64,000 nt of DNA. Source: Lineus longissimus (taxonomy: Eukaryota > Nemertea > Pilidiophora > Heteronemertea > Lineidae). Below are positions 53,945 through 64,000 of the stretch, piece by piece. The notes beneath the pieces were generated by a model, which had not been told where the DNA came from, made no database searches, and worked only from the letters and a program-made list of their open reading frames with translations. A program made the translations under genes and the position numbers. The first letter of the stretch is position 1. Every line of letters starts with the position of its first letter. The DNA is taken from positions 11,782,001 through 11,846,000 of the forward strand of contig NC_088312.1 in the NCBI RefSeq assembly GCF_910592395.1, given 5' to 3'.

Positions 53945-55457
53945 CAGATCTTAGGTTTTGTGTCTGATGAGGTCCGGTGTGAGTTGTTGTCTAGGTTTCA
54001 TTAGGTTTTGAGTCTGATGAGGTCCGGTGTGAGTTGATGTCTAGGTTTCATTCGGTTTTGTGTCTGATGAGGTCCGGTGTGAGTTGTTGTCTAGGTTTCA
54101 TTAGGTTTTGTGTCTGATGAGGTCCGGTGTGAGTTGCTGTCTAGGTTTCATTAGGTTTTGAGTCTGATGAGGTCCGGTGTGAGTTGATGTCTAGGTTTCA
54201 TTCGGTTTTGTGTCTGATGAGGTCCGGTGTGAGTTGTTGTCTAGGTTTCATTAGGTTTTGTGTCTGATGAGGTCCGGTGTGTCTAGGTTTCATTAGGTTT
54301 TGTGTCTGATGAGGACTGGTGTGTGTTTCTGTCTCGGTTTCATTAGGTTTTCTGTCTGATGAGGTCCGGTGTGAGTTGTTATCTAGGTTTCAATAGGTTT
54401 TGTGTCTGATGAGGTCCGGTGTGAGTTGTTATCTAGGTTTCATTAGGTTTTGAGTCTGATGAGGTCCGGTGTGAGTTGTTATCTAGGTTTCATTAGGTTT
54501 TGAGTCTGATGAGGTCCGGTGTGAGTTGTTATCTAGGTTTCATTAGGTTTTGTGTCTGATGAGGTCCGGTGTGAGTTGTTATCTAGGTTTCATTAGGTTT
54601 TGAGTCTGATGAGGTCCGGTGTGAGTTGATGTCTAGGTTTCATTCGGTTTTGTGTCTGATGAGGTCCGGTGTGAGTTGTTGTCTAGGTTTCATTAGGTTT
54701 TGTGTCTGATGAGGTCCGGTGTGTCTAGGTTTCATTAGGTTTTGTGTCTGATGAGGACTGGTGTGTGTTTCTGTCTCGGTTTCATTAGGTTTTCTGTCTG
54801 ATGAGGTCCAGTGTGAGTTGTTATCTAGGTTTCATTAGGTTTTGTGTCTGATGAGGTCCGGTGTGAGTTTATGTCTAGGTTACATTAGGTTTTGTGTCTG
54901 ATGAGGACTGGTGTGAGTTTATGTCTAGGTTTCATTAGGTTTTGTGTCTGATGAGGTCTGGTGTGAGTTGTTATCTAGGTTTCATTAGGTTTTGTGTCTG
55001 ATGAGGTCCGGTGTTAGTTGTTGTCTAGGTTTCGGTTTTGTGTCTGATGAGGTCTGGTGTGAGTTTATGTCTAGGTTTCATTAGGTTTTGTGTCTGATGA
55101 GGTCCGGTATGAGTTTATGTCTAGGTTTCATTAGGTTTTGTGTCTGATGAGGTCCGGTGTGAGTTTATGTCTAGGTTTCATTAAGTTTTGTGTCTGATGA
55201 GGTCCGGTGTGTGTTGTTGTCTAGGTTACATTAGGTTTTGTGTCTGATGAGGTCCGGTGTGAGTTGCTGTCTAGGTTTCATTAGGTTTTGAGTCTGATGA
55301 GGTCCGGTGTGAGTTGCTGTCTAGGTTTCATTAGGTTTTGAGTCTGATGAGGTCCGGTGTGAGTTGCTGTCTAGGTTTGATCAGGTTTTTCTGTCTGGTG
55401 AGGTCAGGTGTGAGTTGCGGTCTATAGGTTTCATTAGGTTTTGTGTCTGATGATATC
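53945..55457 (+). repeat. 50-bp minisatellite, about 30 copies, with ~442-bp higher-order unit
   Basis: The unit reads about AGGTTTTGTGTCTGATGAGG, TCCGGTGTGAGTTGTTGTCT, AGGTTTCATT. The array spans 1.5 kb with mostly single-base differences. Truncated and variant copies (GAGGACTGGTGTGTGTTTCT with TCTCGG) occur near 54311 and again near 54753, so blocks of about 442 bp have been duplicated as a whole. No spacers, so it is not CRISPR-like. Plus-strand G/T richness is constant across the array. Confidence 0.95.
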
Positions 55458-58043
55458 TTCTTAAGTCTCTTAAATCATCTAAAAGAGCTTAATCAGAAAA
55501 TTTGAAGTTTCAGGTCGAATAATCTTAAAGCATTTTTTGTTGGAAATCGAGTGAAAATGTAAGTCAACTGCTGAAGAAAAGTGAGCCTGCTATGATTTTA
55601 CTGATCATGTCTTCTTCTTTCTCCATGATAAACCATGGTGTAGCAAATAGAGGAATAAATTCTGGCTACGTTGGACAACTTCTTCTCTTGGTGTAGCTAG
55701 CTTTTTGGTTGTGGGGGGGGGGCAAAATGCTCTATGAGGGGGCAAAACAACCCCTTTTGAAATTGCCCCCCCCCCCCCCTCTCTAGCTAGGCCCCAGCTG
55801 CTATCTAATAAAAATAACATGGGGTTAATGACATGTCAAAGACAGTCCAAGAAATCCAATCCGTCTTGTGTACTTTTCCTGCTTTTCCTGTCACGGTATC
55901 ACGTTCTAACATATCTAATGCTTTCGTCTTCTGCACGAGAGAAGTGGTCGCTTCAAGCCATAGACATGACGCAGGACAAAAGAGATGCGCTTATCCGGTG
56001 CTAACACATATCTGCTCGGATACCTAGCAACAAGGAAGCGACTGGTGAATGAAGAGATACTTATATTTACGTGGTTTCATAACCCCTTTGGAGCTGACGG
56101 CAAATACATGTACATGTGGATTAGACGGCATGGGTCGATTTGGAGTCTTGAGGTTTAGGTCACGGTGGAAGCATGAATTGCTTGGTCTTTTGTTTTGAAG
56201 ACCATTTGACAGCTCATGAGGTGCTACATAGCATGTCACAAGCGTACCATGCTATACAGACAGGAAGAACAGTCCTGTGGTTCCACCCATTGTTATTTAG
56301 TGTGAACAAGTGCTCATTTTGATGCCACTGGCGTGTTTGCCGATATGAAAACATACAAGGTATTTCAATACCACTCGCGCATAACAAAGAATATAATCAA
56401 TGGACTCTTCTCATTTGGTGTATAGCCTGGTATGCTTGTACACAGCAGTAACTGCCATTGGAATGCATGACGTAAGACCCAGATTTTGGATTTCATATAT
56501 TTTTCGAGGTCACAACGATTTAAATTCAACATCTGGAGAAGAAGTATCACGTATTGTACAAATTTTGATATGTTAAGCACAATGTCCATGTTAAAAGTTT
56601 CAGATGTTTTGGTATTTCATGATTTTTATGATTTTTTGGTACCCGGGCATTAGCGGGTGGATATTTGGACACGTGAATGTCATACCGATGATATTTCAGA
56701 TAAAGGCCGACAGAGATATATGTACATGTATTTTGAAACTGATGTACTTTGGCAATAAAAGCAGACATCTCCAATGATATCTGGGATAATGATTACTGTA
56801 GGGATGATTGAGGCAGATAAGGATTTTTGGATTAGTTTATGATTTATCATGATATATCAGGTGATGATAGTCAAAACCTCGTCTCTTTCAGATGCTATTG
56901 ACTCCAGTCTGAATTTCGTTATGCTGGCTGACACCCACCAAAGTTTTCGTTTAACACCAGCATTATGAAGGGCACTAGTAGTAAAATGACCTGTCTTGCC
57001 TCTGCAATAAAAAGACATTAACGTATCTAAGAAAAACAATTGACACCTTGTGTTAAAATTCAAAATTTCTTGACTTGCAAAGGTATGTTTTGTTTCATTA
57101 GAGCATTCTCTTTGGCCGGCGAAAATCTTTGCAAAATCTTGGGAGGCTTCATTTGAGCATGCTCCCTCAGTGCAGGACCTCCCAAAAAAACCAAAGCGAG
57201 CCAAAGATTTCCCCAGAAAACATTCATTGGCTAACGCCGACAAAGAAAGAAAAGGTGCTAAGACGGATGTTTAGCGGCAGGTCAGACGATGTTAACGAGT
57301 TAAAGCTCATTGAGAGGTTATAACTCATTTACTTGAATTGATTAACGATTCTAATTAGCACTCTCATCTCCGCAGTAATTATCGGAATTTAAGAAACGGC
57401 ATTCATTAACCTGATATTTCAGTCGTTATGGTAAATTATGCAAATGAAGTAGAGCCGCGGCTGTGGGTGAGAATATTGGTCTGATTTTCCTAATGAGTTC
57501 TGACATGTCTGATGTGCCATACTCGGGACTTCTCTTTTGCTATGGTGGAAATTCTAATTCAATTTATTAGCAGAATTTTGGCATTAGAGCTTAAAGTATT
57601 CAATTCAAAAGATATATGCATGTTGGGTAATTTTTTGACCTGTGCCAAAATCTTCAGTACCTAAAATAGTCAAATCGGCTTTTGCAAGAATTGGGTTTGA
57701 ATATAGTCCGCTAAGAGGCACGGTGAGTCACAGCTTTTCATGTACAATTGGTCCCATTTTCATGGATTTTTCCAGAATTTTCGCCAAACAGCCCCAAGAC
57801 CCCCATGCCCGTGGGTTAAACAATTAGCACCAAGCATTACAAAGGACTCAATGATTCAGACACAGTTAGACAAACAGATATAAACTCCTACCTCACACAT
57901 CAATCTCGACACGCCATGACAAAATTAATCGCCCCTTCTGTCTGCTTGGTCATCATGGTGACTCATAATCTGACCGATCTATACGCCGCAAATATTCCGA
58001 TATGAATTTAATATAGGAAAACACTCACCACCGACCTTGTCTG
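55458..58043. other. gene-free stretch
   Basis: A run of Gs at about 55715-55724 and a run of Cs at about 55768-55782 could pair as a hairpin. The minus-strand frame 57243-56857 (128 codons) opens at TTG and shows internally similar CSNE segments; no family recognised. The part around 57330-57520 contains ATGCAAAT (57438-57445), the POU octamer core, in repeat-free AT-rich sequence, but with no other support. Confidence 0.4.
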
Positions 58044-58248
58044 TTAAAGGGAGACTATAGGCAGGGCCAGGTAGGCAAGATAAAGATACACAAAGTCACC
58101 AATAGAGGTCTTTCCTATCTCAGTACATCAAAACTATTCAGGCTCGTAAGAGGAATAGCACTTTTAAACACAACCAAGTCCCCTATCTGGGCATGTAATC
58201 CACCTGAGGACTACCAATTTTACCTCCCAACTCCTATAGTTCCCTTAA
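58044..58248. mobile_element. TTAA-flanked MITE family 5, full copy
   Basis: The left end TTAAAGGGAGACTATAGGCA and the right end CTCCTATAGTTCCCTTAA are inverted repeats, both on TTAA. 205 bp and non-coding. The interior words CAAAGTCACCAATAGAGGTC and CATCAAAACTATTCA are shared with 40754-40951. It differs from family 2 except in the first AAAGGGA bases after TTAA. Confidence 0.8.
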
Positions 58249-58692
58249 CACTAGATCATGAGGTAGGATAAGGTAGTTGCAGAATTTATCTGAATTAAAT
58301 TTCATCCCATTGAAACTTGTGGCTTTAGGAAAAGGCATTTTGAGCAGTCTCTGCTGGGAAGAATGTACTGCCTTGGTCCAATTGCGTGGTTAAACTATTC
58401 TTTGATGATATTCACTATACCAATGGAAATCTTTGGAACCAGACCTGGTCCAAAGTGTTGACAGATGAGCCCATCTCTTTCCCTCAAACCACTCAAAGAG
58501 ATGACCAACATTCCTTGTTATATTGCATTTGTAAGGTTATATTTACCTTGTCGATGAAATCTGTAATGAGAGACCACTGTGTAGTCGACTGGAGGGAGCG
58601 ATTAATTTTGCTTGGATTGTTGATCAGATGTGACGATTTATACTCTGAAATTTAACGAGGGAAGTGCATATGATATTTTCGGTAGTTGTTGA

Positions 58693-58863
58693 TACAGTGA
58701 AACCTCCCTCAGCGGACACCTCTCTATTAAGGAAAAACTTTCTGACAAGGAGACTAGATTTGGTCCCAAATTGGTTGTTTGACCTCTCTAATCAGGACAC
58801 CTCTCTATTAAGGACAGCACTTTTCAGTACCGAGGGTGTCCTTGATAAAGAGGCTCTACTGTA
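58693..58863 (+). mobile_element. MITE family 1, full copy
   Basis: TACAGTGAAACCTCCCTCAG to TTGATAAAGAGGCTCTACTG-TA. The interior has GAGACTAGATTTGGTCCCAA, TTTGACCTCTCTAATCAGGA and AAGGACAGCACTTTTCAG. Confidence 0.87.
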
Positions 58864-59565
58864 CATTGTAAATCATGAATTTGAAAGTTATTGAAGCTGC
58901 ATGGAGTTATACCGTACTTGAAAGTAGGACACCTTTTGTTTATGGAACACCGCTGAAGCAGTACATCTACCAATAGGGTAGCAGGGTCCCAATAGCCAGT
59001 GCAATTTTCACTAGGAGTGTGTTATGGCAGACAAAATGCTGTCACAACAAACAAAACTCTTCTTTTACACATTTTGAGGTAAATCTGCTTCCTATAATGC
59101 AGTTACCCTGATTAACAAGAAATCCATATTCTTTTTAGTGTTGCTGGTACAGACTAAAAAGGTCATGACGTCATTAGACGGGGATGCTTCATCAATCATC
59201 CACTTTCATTGATTCGTGAATTAATTACCTGATTGCTTTTTATCTCAGTCGAATTGTTTCATTGATTTGGAGACAAGATGGCAGTCACTTACAGATGAGC
59301 GGACGATTGAGCGAGCAGATGGAAAATATATGCAAACAGTTCATATAGTTCAATTTTCTGATGTAGTCAAAACACCTTTATACCATCCTGAACTTCAGAG
59401 CCTTTCACTGCATCACCGTGCTTATACCCTAAATAAACCCACAAGCTTCCACTGGGATTGCCAGCTGTTCTCTAAGGTCACTGTACCCCCCACTGTTCGA
59501 TGAAAAATGTGTACCATATTTTGCCTCATGAACACTTTTTAGATAAATAAACATTTACATTACCC
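58864..59565. other. gene-free stretch
   Basis: The frame 59267-59503 is a plain ORF without motifs. No repeat was recognised. Confidence 0.4.
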
Positions 59566-60097
59566 CTTGTAGCAATGTCGGTACAAGTCAACAACATCAG
59601 CAATTCCTTTAGTCACAAGCTAGCTGACTATTACTGCTTCCCTTATCCTAGTGTCACAAAGACAAGGTATCCCCTTACTAATGGGTAATTATTCAAAGGA
59701 AGTGACTGCCCTTGCCCCAAGGGTAACCCATCAGTCTTACTAAGATGTAATTCCTTGTAGCAATGGTGGTACGAGTCAACCCTAGCAGCCATGCCTTAAG
59801 CCCCCAGCTAGCTCTCTATTGCTGCTAGGTATCATTGTGTCACAAAGATACTTTATCCCCATACAAATGGGTAATTATTTGAAGACAGGGATGACGTTTT
59901 CCCCAAGAATAACCCGTCAGTCGTACTAAGCTGTAACGCCTTGTAGCAATGGTGGTACGAGTCAACCCCAGCAGCCATGCCTTAAGCCCCTAGCTAGCTC
60001 TCTATTGCTGCCAGGTATCATAGTGTCACAAAGATACTTTATCCCCATACAAATGGGTAATTATTTGAAGACAGGGATGACGTTTTCCCCAAGAATA

Positions 60098-60461
60098 CTT
60101 CTTCTGCGTTCAGATTTTCATAACCATTATAACCTCAAGTCGTGCGCCGCGACAATATCTGCTGTTTGTTGCAGGTCTTCGGCTGTTCCCCATAGCTTAG
60201 TCTTCAGTGACAATGGGTGATATGAATAAAGACTAGCAAATGCTTTTACTCCGGTTTTGTACAGGAAGGCCTAGTGTAAATGTACATGGAGATTTAGATA
60301 AAAGCATTTCCTAGTCTTTATTCATATCACCCAATGGCTCCGGCCAAAATTCCTGTCTTCTTTTCATCAAGGGACAGTCCTGCAGAATGTGCCTTGGCGT
60401 TTGGTCGCCGAGTCCACATTCGCAGGAAGCAGTTGGATGGAGCCCAGGTCTCTTCAGTCTC
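60098..60461 (-). mobile_element. 5'-truncated non-LTR retrotransposon (Jockey/RTE-like C-terminus), with 13-bp TSD
   Basis: Both borders carry TTCCCCAAGAATA (60085-60097 and 60462-60474), a target-site duplication. On the minus strand the insert begins by encoding a Cys/His motif typical of the C-terminal end of these polyproteins: SCECGLGDQTPRHILQDCPL, then KRRQEFWPEPL. After an internal foldback insertion the frame resumes with KLWGTAEDLQQTADIV and a stop, the conserved LWG-x-EDL-x-x-TA tail. No reverse transcriptase domain is present, so this is a short 3' copy made by target-primed reverse transcription. Confidence 0.88.
60215..60332. mobile_element. 118-bp foldback element inserted in the retrotransposon
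   Basis: The left end GGGTGATATGAATAAAGACT-AGCAAATGC and the right end, reversed, GGGTGATATGAATAAAGACT-AGGAAATGC are nearly perfect inverted repeats, flanked by AAT on both sides. The insertion splits the retrotransposon frame between PEPL and the KLWG tail. It introduces an in-frame stop. A degenerate relative is at 4457-4556. Confidence 0.85.
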
Positions 60462-60690
60462 TTCCCCAAGAATAACCCGTCAGTCGTACTAAGATGTAAC
60501 GCCTTGTAGCAATGGTGGTACGAGTCAACCCCAGCAGCTATGCCTTTAGCTACTATAGCTGCTGTTTATTACTGCTACCAGTATATCGTAGTGTCATGAA
60601 CATCCTTTATCCCTATCCAAAAGGGTGATTATTCAAAAGTACTTCCAACCCTTGCCCTAAGAATAACCCATCAGTCTAATTAAGATGTTG

Positions 60691-61372
60691 CTTCCACTGC
60701 GTAGCTGCCAAAGTTGGATGGCTTTTTCCGTTGGCCATTCTTGCATGGATTAATCAACACGACGCGGAGATGTTCTCGCTGATTTATTGCGTACACTCGG
60801 CCATTTATCTCTTTGCTGTGTCATCCGTGCTGCCACCTCCGTCATATCTAATCGACTGGACGAGACCGATGGAATGTTGAAGCACTGTTACGAAAAATGA
60901 CATGGATATCGATATTCCTAGACTCAAATGTAAGTGTCACTCTGATTTGGCACGATTACTTTTGTGCTGGAACTTCAACAAATGAGGGCTAGTGTCAGGG
61001 GTTCGTGTGCAGGGCAGGAGAACATTAACCCCTGATTCTTCAGGATCCTGCTATACTTGTAAAAGGTGAACAATTTGCAGTCACCGAGTAACCTTTGCAA
61101 GGCCCGAAATAAACCTTTTTTTCAGTTGTGTAGCAATTTCATCTCAAGACTAAAGTCAAAGATGCCAGCACCAAGTTTTGGGTAGCAGTTCTACTGATTT
61201 CCTGCTACTCTGATGTGCAATTTGGGTAGCACAACTGCTTAACAAGCACTGCCTTCAGTAGCAATTACTAAAATTCGTGTTAGCAAATTGCGATGAGAAT
61301 TCACTTATTTTGAGTCTTGCTTTGAAAGTCGTATTTCAGTCAATAAGTCCAGACACCATATTGACCTTTTCC
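60691..61372. other. gene-free stretch
   Basis: No gene or shared repeat was recognised. Confidence 0.4.
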
Positions 61373-61775
61373 AAGGCAGGGTACCAGGCTCTCTTCCATT
61401 CAACAAATACTGACTCTGCTCTGTGATCTGGACCCGACGATGGCTTACTCTCAATACCGCCAGTTATGACATTTCCTACATCCAACCTCAATACCTAAAA
61501 GCCTTCTACAACGTAAACTCCACACCGGGTAACGATCCGTTTTCAAGGCAAGCTCTAAATCAACGTCCCTTCAACAAATACTGATGCCCCTCAGTGAAAT
61601 ATCTGGGCCTAAGATGCCTTGCTATTAGTACCGCATCAGCCGTGATCTTTCGTCATCCAACCTTGATGCCAAGCCTTCCGTGGTGTAACTTCCGTTGAAC
61701 TCCACGCACCATAACGATTTCTCTTCAGGGCACGCACAAGGTCGCCTCCAATTCACCTTTGAAGTCCACAACGTT
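61373..61775 (+). repeat. ~180-bp tandem repeat, about 2.2 diverged copies
   Basis: CCAAGGCAGG..CTTCCATTCAACAAATACTGA..CATCCAACCTCAATACC..AAAGCCTTC..GTAACGAT near 61373-61550 recurs as TCAAGGCAAG..CCCTTCAACAAATACTGA..CATCCAACCTTGATGCC..AAGCCTTCC..ATAACGAT near 61552-61720, and a third start (TCAGGGCACGCACAAGG) follows near 61725. Confidence 0.72.
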
Positions 61776-62070
61776 CCTTCAGGGAGTATTTCACAAAGGA
61801 AAGGAAGTCTTTATGTTTCGCAAAGGTAGTGAGAGGTATTTGCGTGAAACGTGAAACTCTCAATATTCATGTTTCGAATGACTAGTAATCAATGGTTTCT
61901 AAAAAATTAATGTTGTTGCATTACTTTTATTGTTTTAGTCTTGTATTTCTTGTGATTTGACACGAGGTGTGCATAATCGTTATCTGAGGATTCAACAAAA
62001 TTACTGTTAATCAAATTCAAATACGCCATAAATATACCTGTATAACTCGCTTTCAGTTCATATAATATAA

Positions 62071-62270
62071 AATATAAATAATAAGTCTGTCATTTATATA
62101 GCGCTTCCCAGAACGTTTCAGCTGTTAAAGCGCTTACAGCTGATTTTTACCGATAATGTCCATTGAACAGCCAAGTCTTCAAATGCATTCGAAAAGTGTC
62201 TTGATCCTCAATCGCCTTTATGTCATTGGGAAGTTTATTCCATAATCGCGCAGTTCAGAGGGAGATGACG
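62071..62270 (-). mobile_element. non-LTR retrotransposon 3' end, second CR1/L2-like family
   Basis: The minus strand reads ARLWNKLPNDIKAIEDQDTF, then RMHLKTWLFNGHYR and a stop (TAA at plus 62147-62149). The LWN-LP-I---DTF---LK-WLF order is the standard C-terminal end of CR1/L2-group polyproteins. Downstream are paired AGCGCT words (TTATATAGCGCTTCCC, AAAGCGCTTACAGC), as in the copy at 35388-35845, and an AT-rich tail. The upstream coding part is frameshifted within a few dozen bases. Confidence 0.8.
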
Positions 62271-62879
62271 CATAAACCATGTGTAGATAATTTCGTAGGC
62301 AAACAGTAGAAAGCATTATCAAAAATAATCTACAGTAAGAACACAGTCTTCTCTTGTAAAGTAAGAAAGTCGATACTGTTACGATACCAATTTTCTGTAA
62401 AACCTACTTTCTTTATATTTGATAACCACAAAATCTTGTAATCAGCTTTTTGCACCAATTTTCACAAAAATTCCCCAAGGTGCCATAAATTCCATCGAAG
62501 CATGGTAATTCTGGCACCAGAACTAACCCAATTTCTTGCCAACCCTGCGTGACATTTTAGTTGAACTCGCATGAATTCCCGCTGGGAAGTTGGAGCGTCT
62601 TCGCGACTCTCATCGCTGCAAGGTAATGTCAAAATATGATTGGTTTGTTAAGTGTTACTCTCCTGGCTGTTGCCGACGAGACTGCTCTTGGATCTGTCTT
62701 GCAATTTGTAAACACCTTTTTCTTCTGCACATCTTAACTGTCGCCTGAAGTAACCATTTCTTTCTCTATTTCTCTTTCCATATCATGTGGTTGCTGTCAA
62801 TAATATTTCTGAATCAGGTAAGTGGAAATTTCTGTAGCAATCTGTCCAATTCATTGATTACATGACATAATATACAGCT

Positions 62880-63410
62880 TTTTGAATTGACCTACTTTTG
62901 AAGGTCACAGAGGTCAAACTCTAAAATTTCGGCAAAGTTGGCACGTTTCGTCATGAATTGTTTTAGACTGTTCAGATTTGATATGTAGACACATATTGGG
63001 CATCTGTACATATTAACAAAAACTCAGATCAATGTGACCTACTTTTCAGGTGTAAGTAGTTCAGGTTATAAGACTCGATGTCGGTCATATATCAAGACAC
63101 CTTCACTGTGTGATCTTCAAATGTGCATCATTGATTGATATAATTAAGATCAACATAGTGCTTATAAAATTCTGACCTTGACCTACTTTCCAAGGTCAGA
63201 AAGGTCAATCTAAAATATCACTGAAGGTGGTACGTTTCACTACTTACTAGGCCTACTATTTGTCACCGATTCTTTAAATTTTATATGTAGACACCTATTG
63301 GGGATCTGTACAAGTTGTCCAAATTCAGGTCAACTGTGACCTAATTTTGGCATAGTTATCAAGTTCACAGAGGTCAAACTCTAAAAGTGTCATTGATAGT
63401 GCCACATTTT
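62880..63410 (+). repeat. 292-bp tandem repeat with repeated AGGTCA half-sites
   Basis: TATGTAGACAC at about 62992 and about 63284 marks two copies 292 bases apart, with shared CTATTGGG-ATCTGTACA, TCAGGTCAA-TGTGACCTA and GAGGTCAAACTCTAAAA. Each copy carries AGGTCA-type direct repeats spaced by three bases: AGGTCA-cag-AGGTCA at 62902-62916, AGGTCA-gaa-AGGTCA at 63193-63207 and AGTTCA-cag-AGGTCA at 63362-63376. This spacing is the DR3 arrangement bound by some nuclear receptor dimers. Function is not implied. Confidence 0.75.
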
Positions 63411-64000
63411 GTGATATCAAAAAGTCAATTTAACCTCCATGTCTCATTTCGTCTACCACTGAATCATTCCCTGGTGAGCAATGTTCCCAGGACATATTGA
63501 TACACACTGTATAGAGTCCAGTGACCCCATGTGCTCTTCCATTCATATATTTTGCAGGAAGTACATTAACAAAATGCACCAACTATCTAATGTCATTATG
63601 CTGCTGTTTATTACAAATGAATATCGGTGGACATGCCGTTCATGGAACGCTGACTATTTTGTCGTTTATGACATAATAGCCTCATTATCATCCTGCCATT
63701 TCGATCGCCCAGACAGCTGAATGAAATAATTATTCGCAATTTGTATCGGCCATGATGGATAAACGTGATCTATTAGCTGTTGGAGAAAAATACTCTTTTG
63801 CTGGTAGTTGTTGAAGTGTTTGAAACCAGAATTGAGTTGGCGGTACATACTAATTTGCCGTTTAACCTTTTCCCTTTAGTCGATTGCAGTTAACTCTCGG
63901 ACTGAGGACTGATTGCAACCACAGCCAAAAAACTTGTGGACATTTGCGCCTTTATTATTCATGAATTTCCTCAAAAGTGACCAAATCTGGCAAAAGTATT
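63411..64000. other. gene-free stretch to the window end
   Basis: Only short frames without motifs; no repeat was recognised. Confidence 0.4.

Larger units (their letters stand above)
59566..60690 (+). repeat. 186-bp tandem repeat, 4 copies, interrupted by a retrotransposon
   Basis: CTTGTAGCAATG starts copies at 59566, 59754, 59940 and 60503. The first steps are 188 and 186. The last is 563, which is exactly 186 plus the 364-bp insertion and its 13-bp target duplication. Unit words include GGTACGAGTCAACCC, ATGCCTTAAGCCC, GTGTCACAAAG and ATGGGTAATTATTTGAAG. Copies 2 and 3 are the most alike. Confidence 0.92.

Noticed and set aside
53945-55457. CTGATGAG in every 50-bp unit as a hammerhead ribozyme core
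   Set aside because: The complementary core part GAAAC appears only on the opposite strand (TTTCATT on plus), and no stem II or stem III pairing could be drawn, so the three-way junction is not present on one strand.
53945-55457. CRISPR-like array
   Set aside because: The units follow each other with no unique spacers, and the host sequence is eukaryotic.
56857-57243. 128-codon Cys/Ser-rich frame on the minus strand
   Set aside because: It starts at TTG, has no signal peptide, and its internally similar CSNE segments suggest an old duplication and not a protein family.

Overview
This is a window of animal nuclear DNA. Genes are broken by GT-AG introns, there are no operons, coding density is very low, and interspersed and tandem repeats are abundant. 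The two recognisable genes are a Group A bHLH factor and a 12-span Patched/Dispatched-family protein, both metazoan families. The style of repeats (short terminal-inverted-repeat elements, tRNA-derived SINE-like pieces, 5'-truncated non-LTR retrotransposon tails, many minisatellites, frequent AGGCCTA and ACATGTA words) resembles marine invertebrate genomes. I cannot place the phylum from the sequence alone.

Layout. Positions 1-5450 hold no gene, but contain two tRNA-derived SINE-like elements, a near-perfect 96-bp x 4 satellite and two foldback elements. A bHLH gene of Achaete-scute type lies on the minus strand at 6403-5852, possibly with one more upstream exon behind a 64-bp intron. From 6.65 to 14.3 kb there is no gene. 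This stretch carries a pair of oppositely oriented 16-bp GCCTT satellites and a 69-bp degenerate array that ends at the first coding exon of the next gene. Positions 14346-22197 (+) hold an 11-exon Patched/Dispatched-like RND-family gene. I reconstructed it with every intron GT-AG and every phase matching; it gives about 1012 residues with GIGADD in TM4 and GLAVDY in TM10. The two genes are transcribed divergently, about 7.9 kb apart.

From 22.2 to 64 kb I find no convincing protein-coding gene. The region is a mosaic of at least six families of short non-autonomous elements: a ~170-bp family with about nine copies, two TTAA-flanked families, an ~90-bp family clustered at 25-27 kb, and several foldback elements. 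It also holds three non-LTR retrotransposon 3' fragments and many tandem arrays: 146 bp x 6, 66 bp x 8 with a 202-bp higher-order unit, 50 bp x about 30 with a ~442-bp higher-order unit, 186 bp x 4, about 180 bp x 2, and 292 bp x 2. One locus (59.6-60.7 kb) is a three-level nest: a foldback element sits inside a truncated retrotransposon, which sits inside a tandem array, with a clean 13-bp target-site duplication.

The most unusual feature is that splice acceptors of the Patched/Dispatched-like gene lie inside tandem repeats. One acceptor together with the first bases of its exon has been amplified four times, and only the last copy keeps the reading frame. The acceptor before the first coding exon also lies at the end of a satellite. 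All family assignments come from reading the sequence; no search was run.
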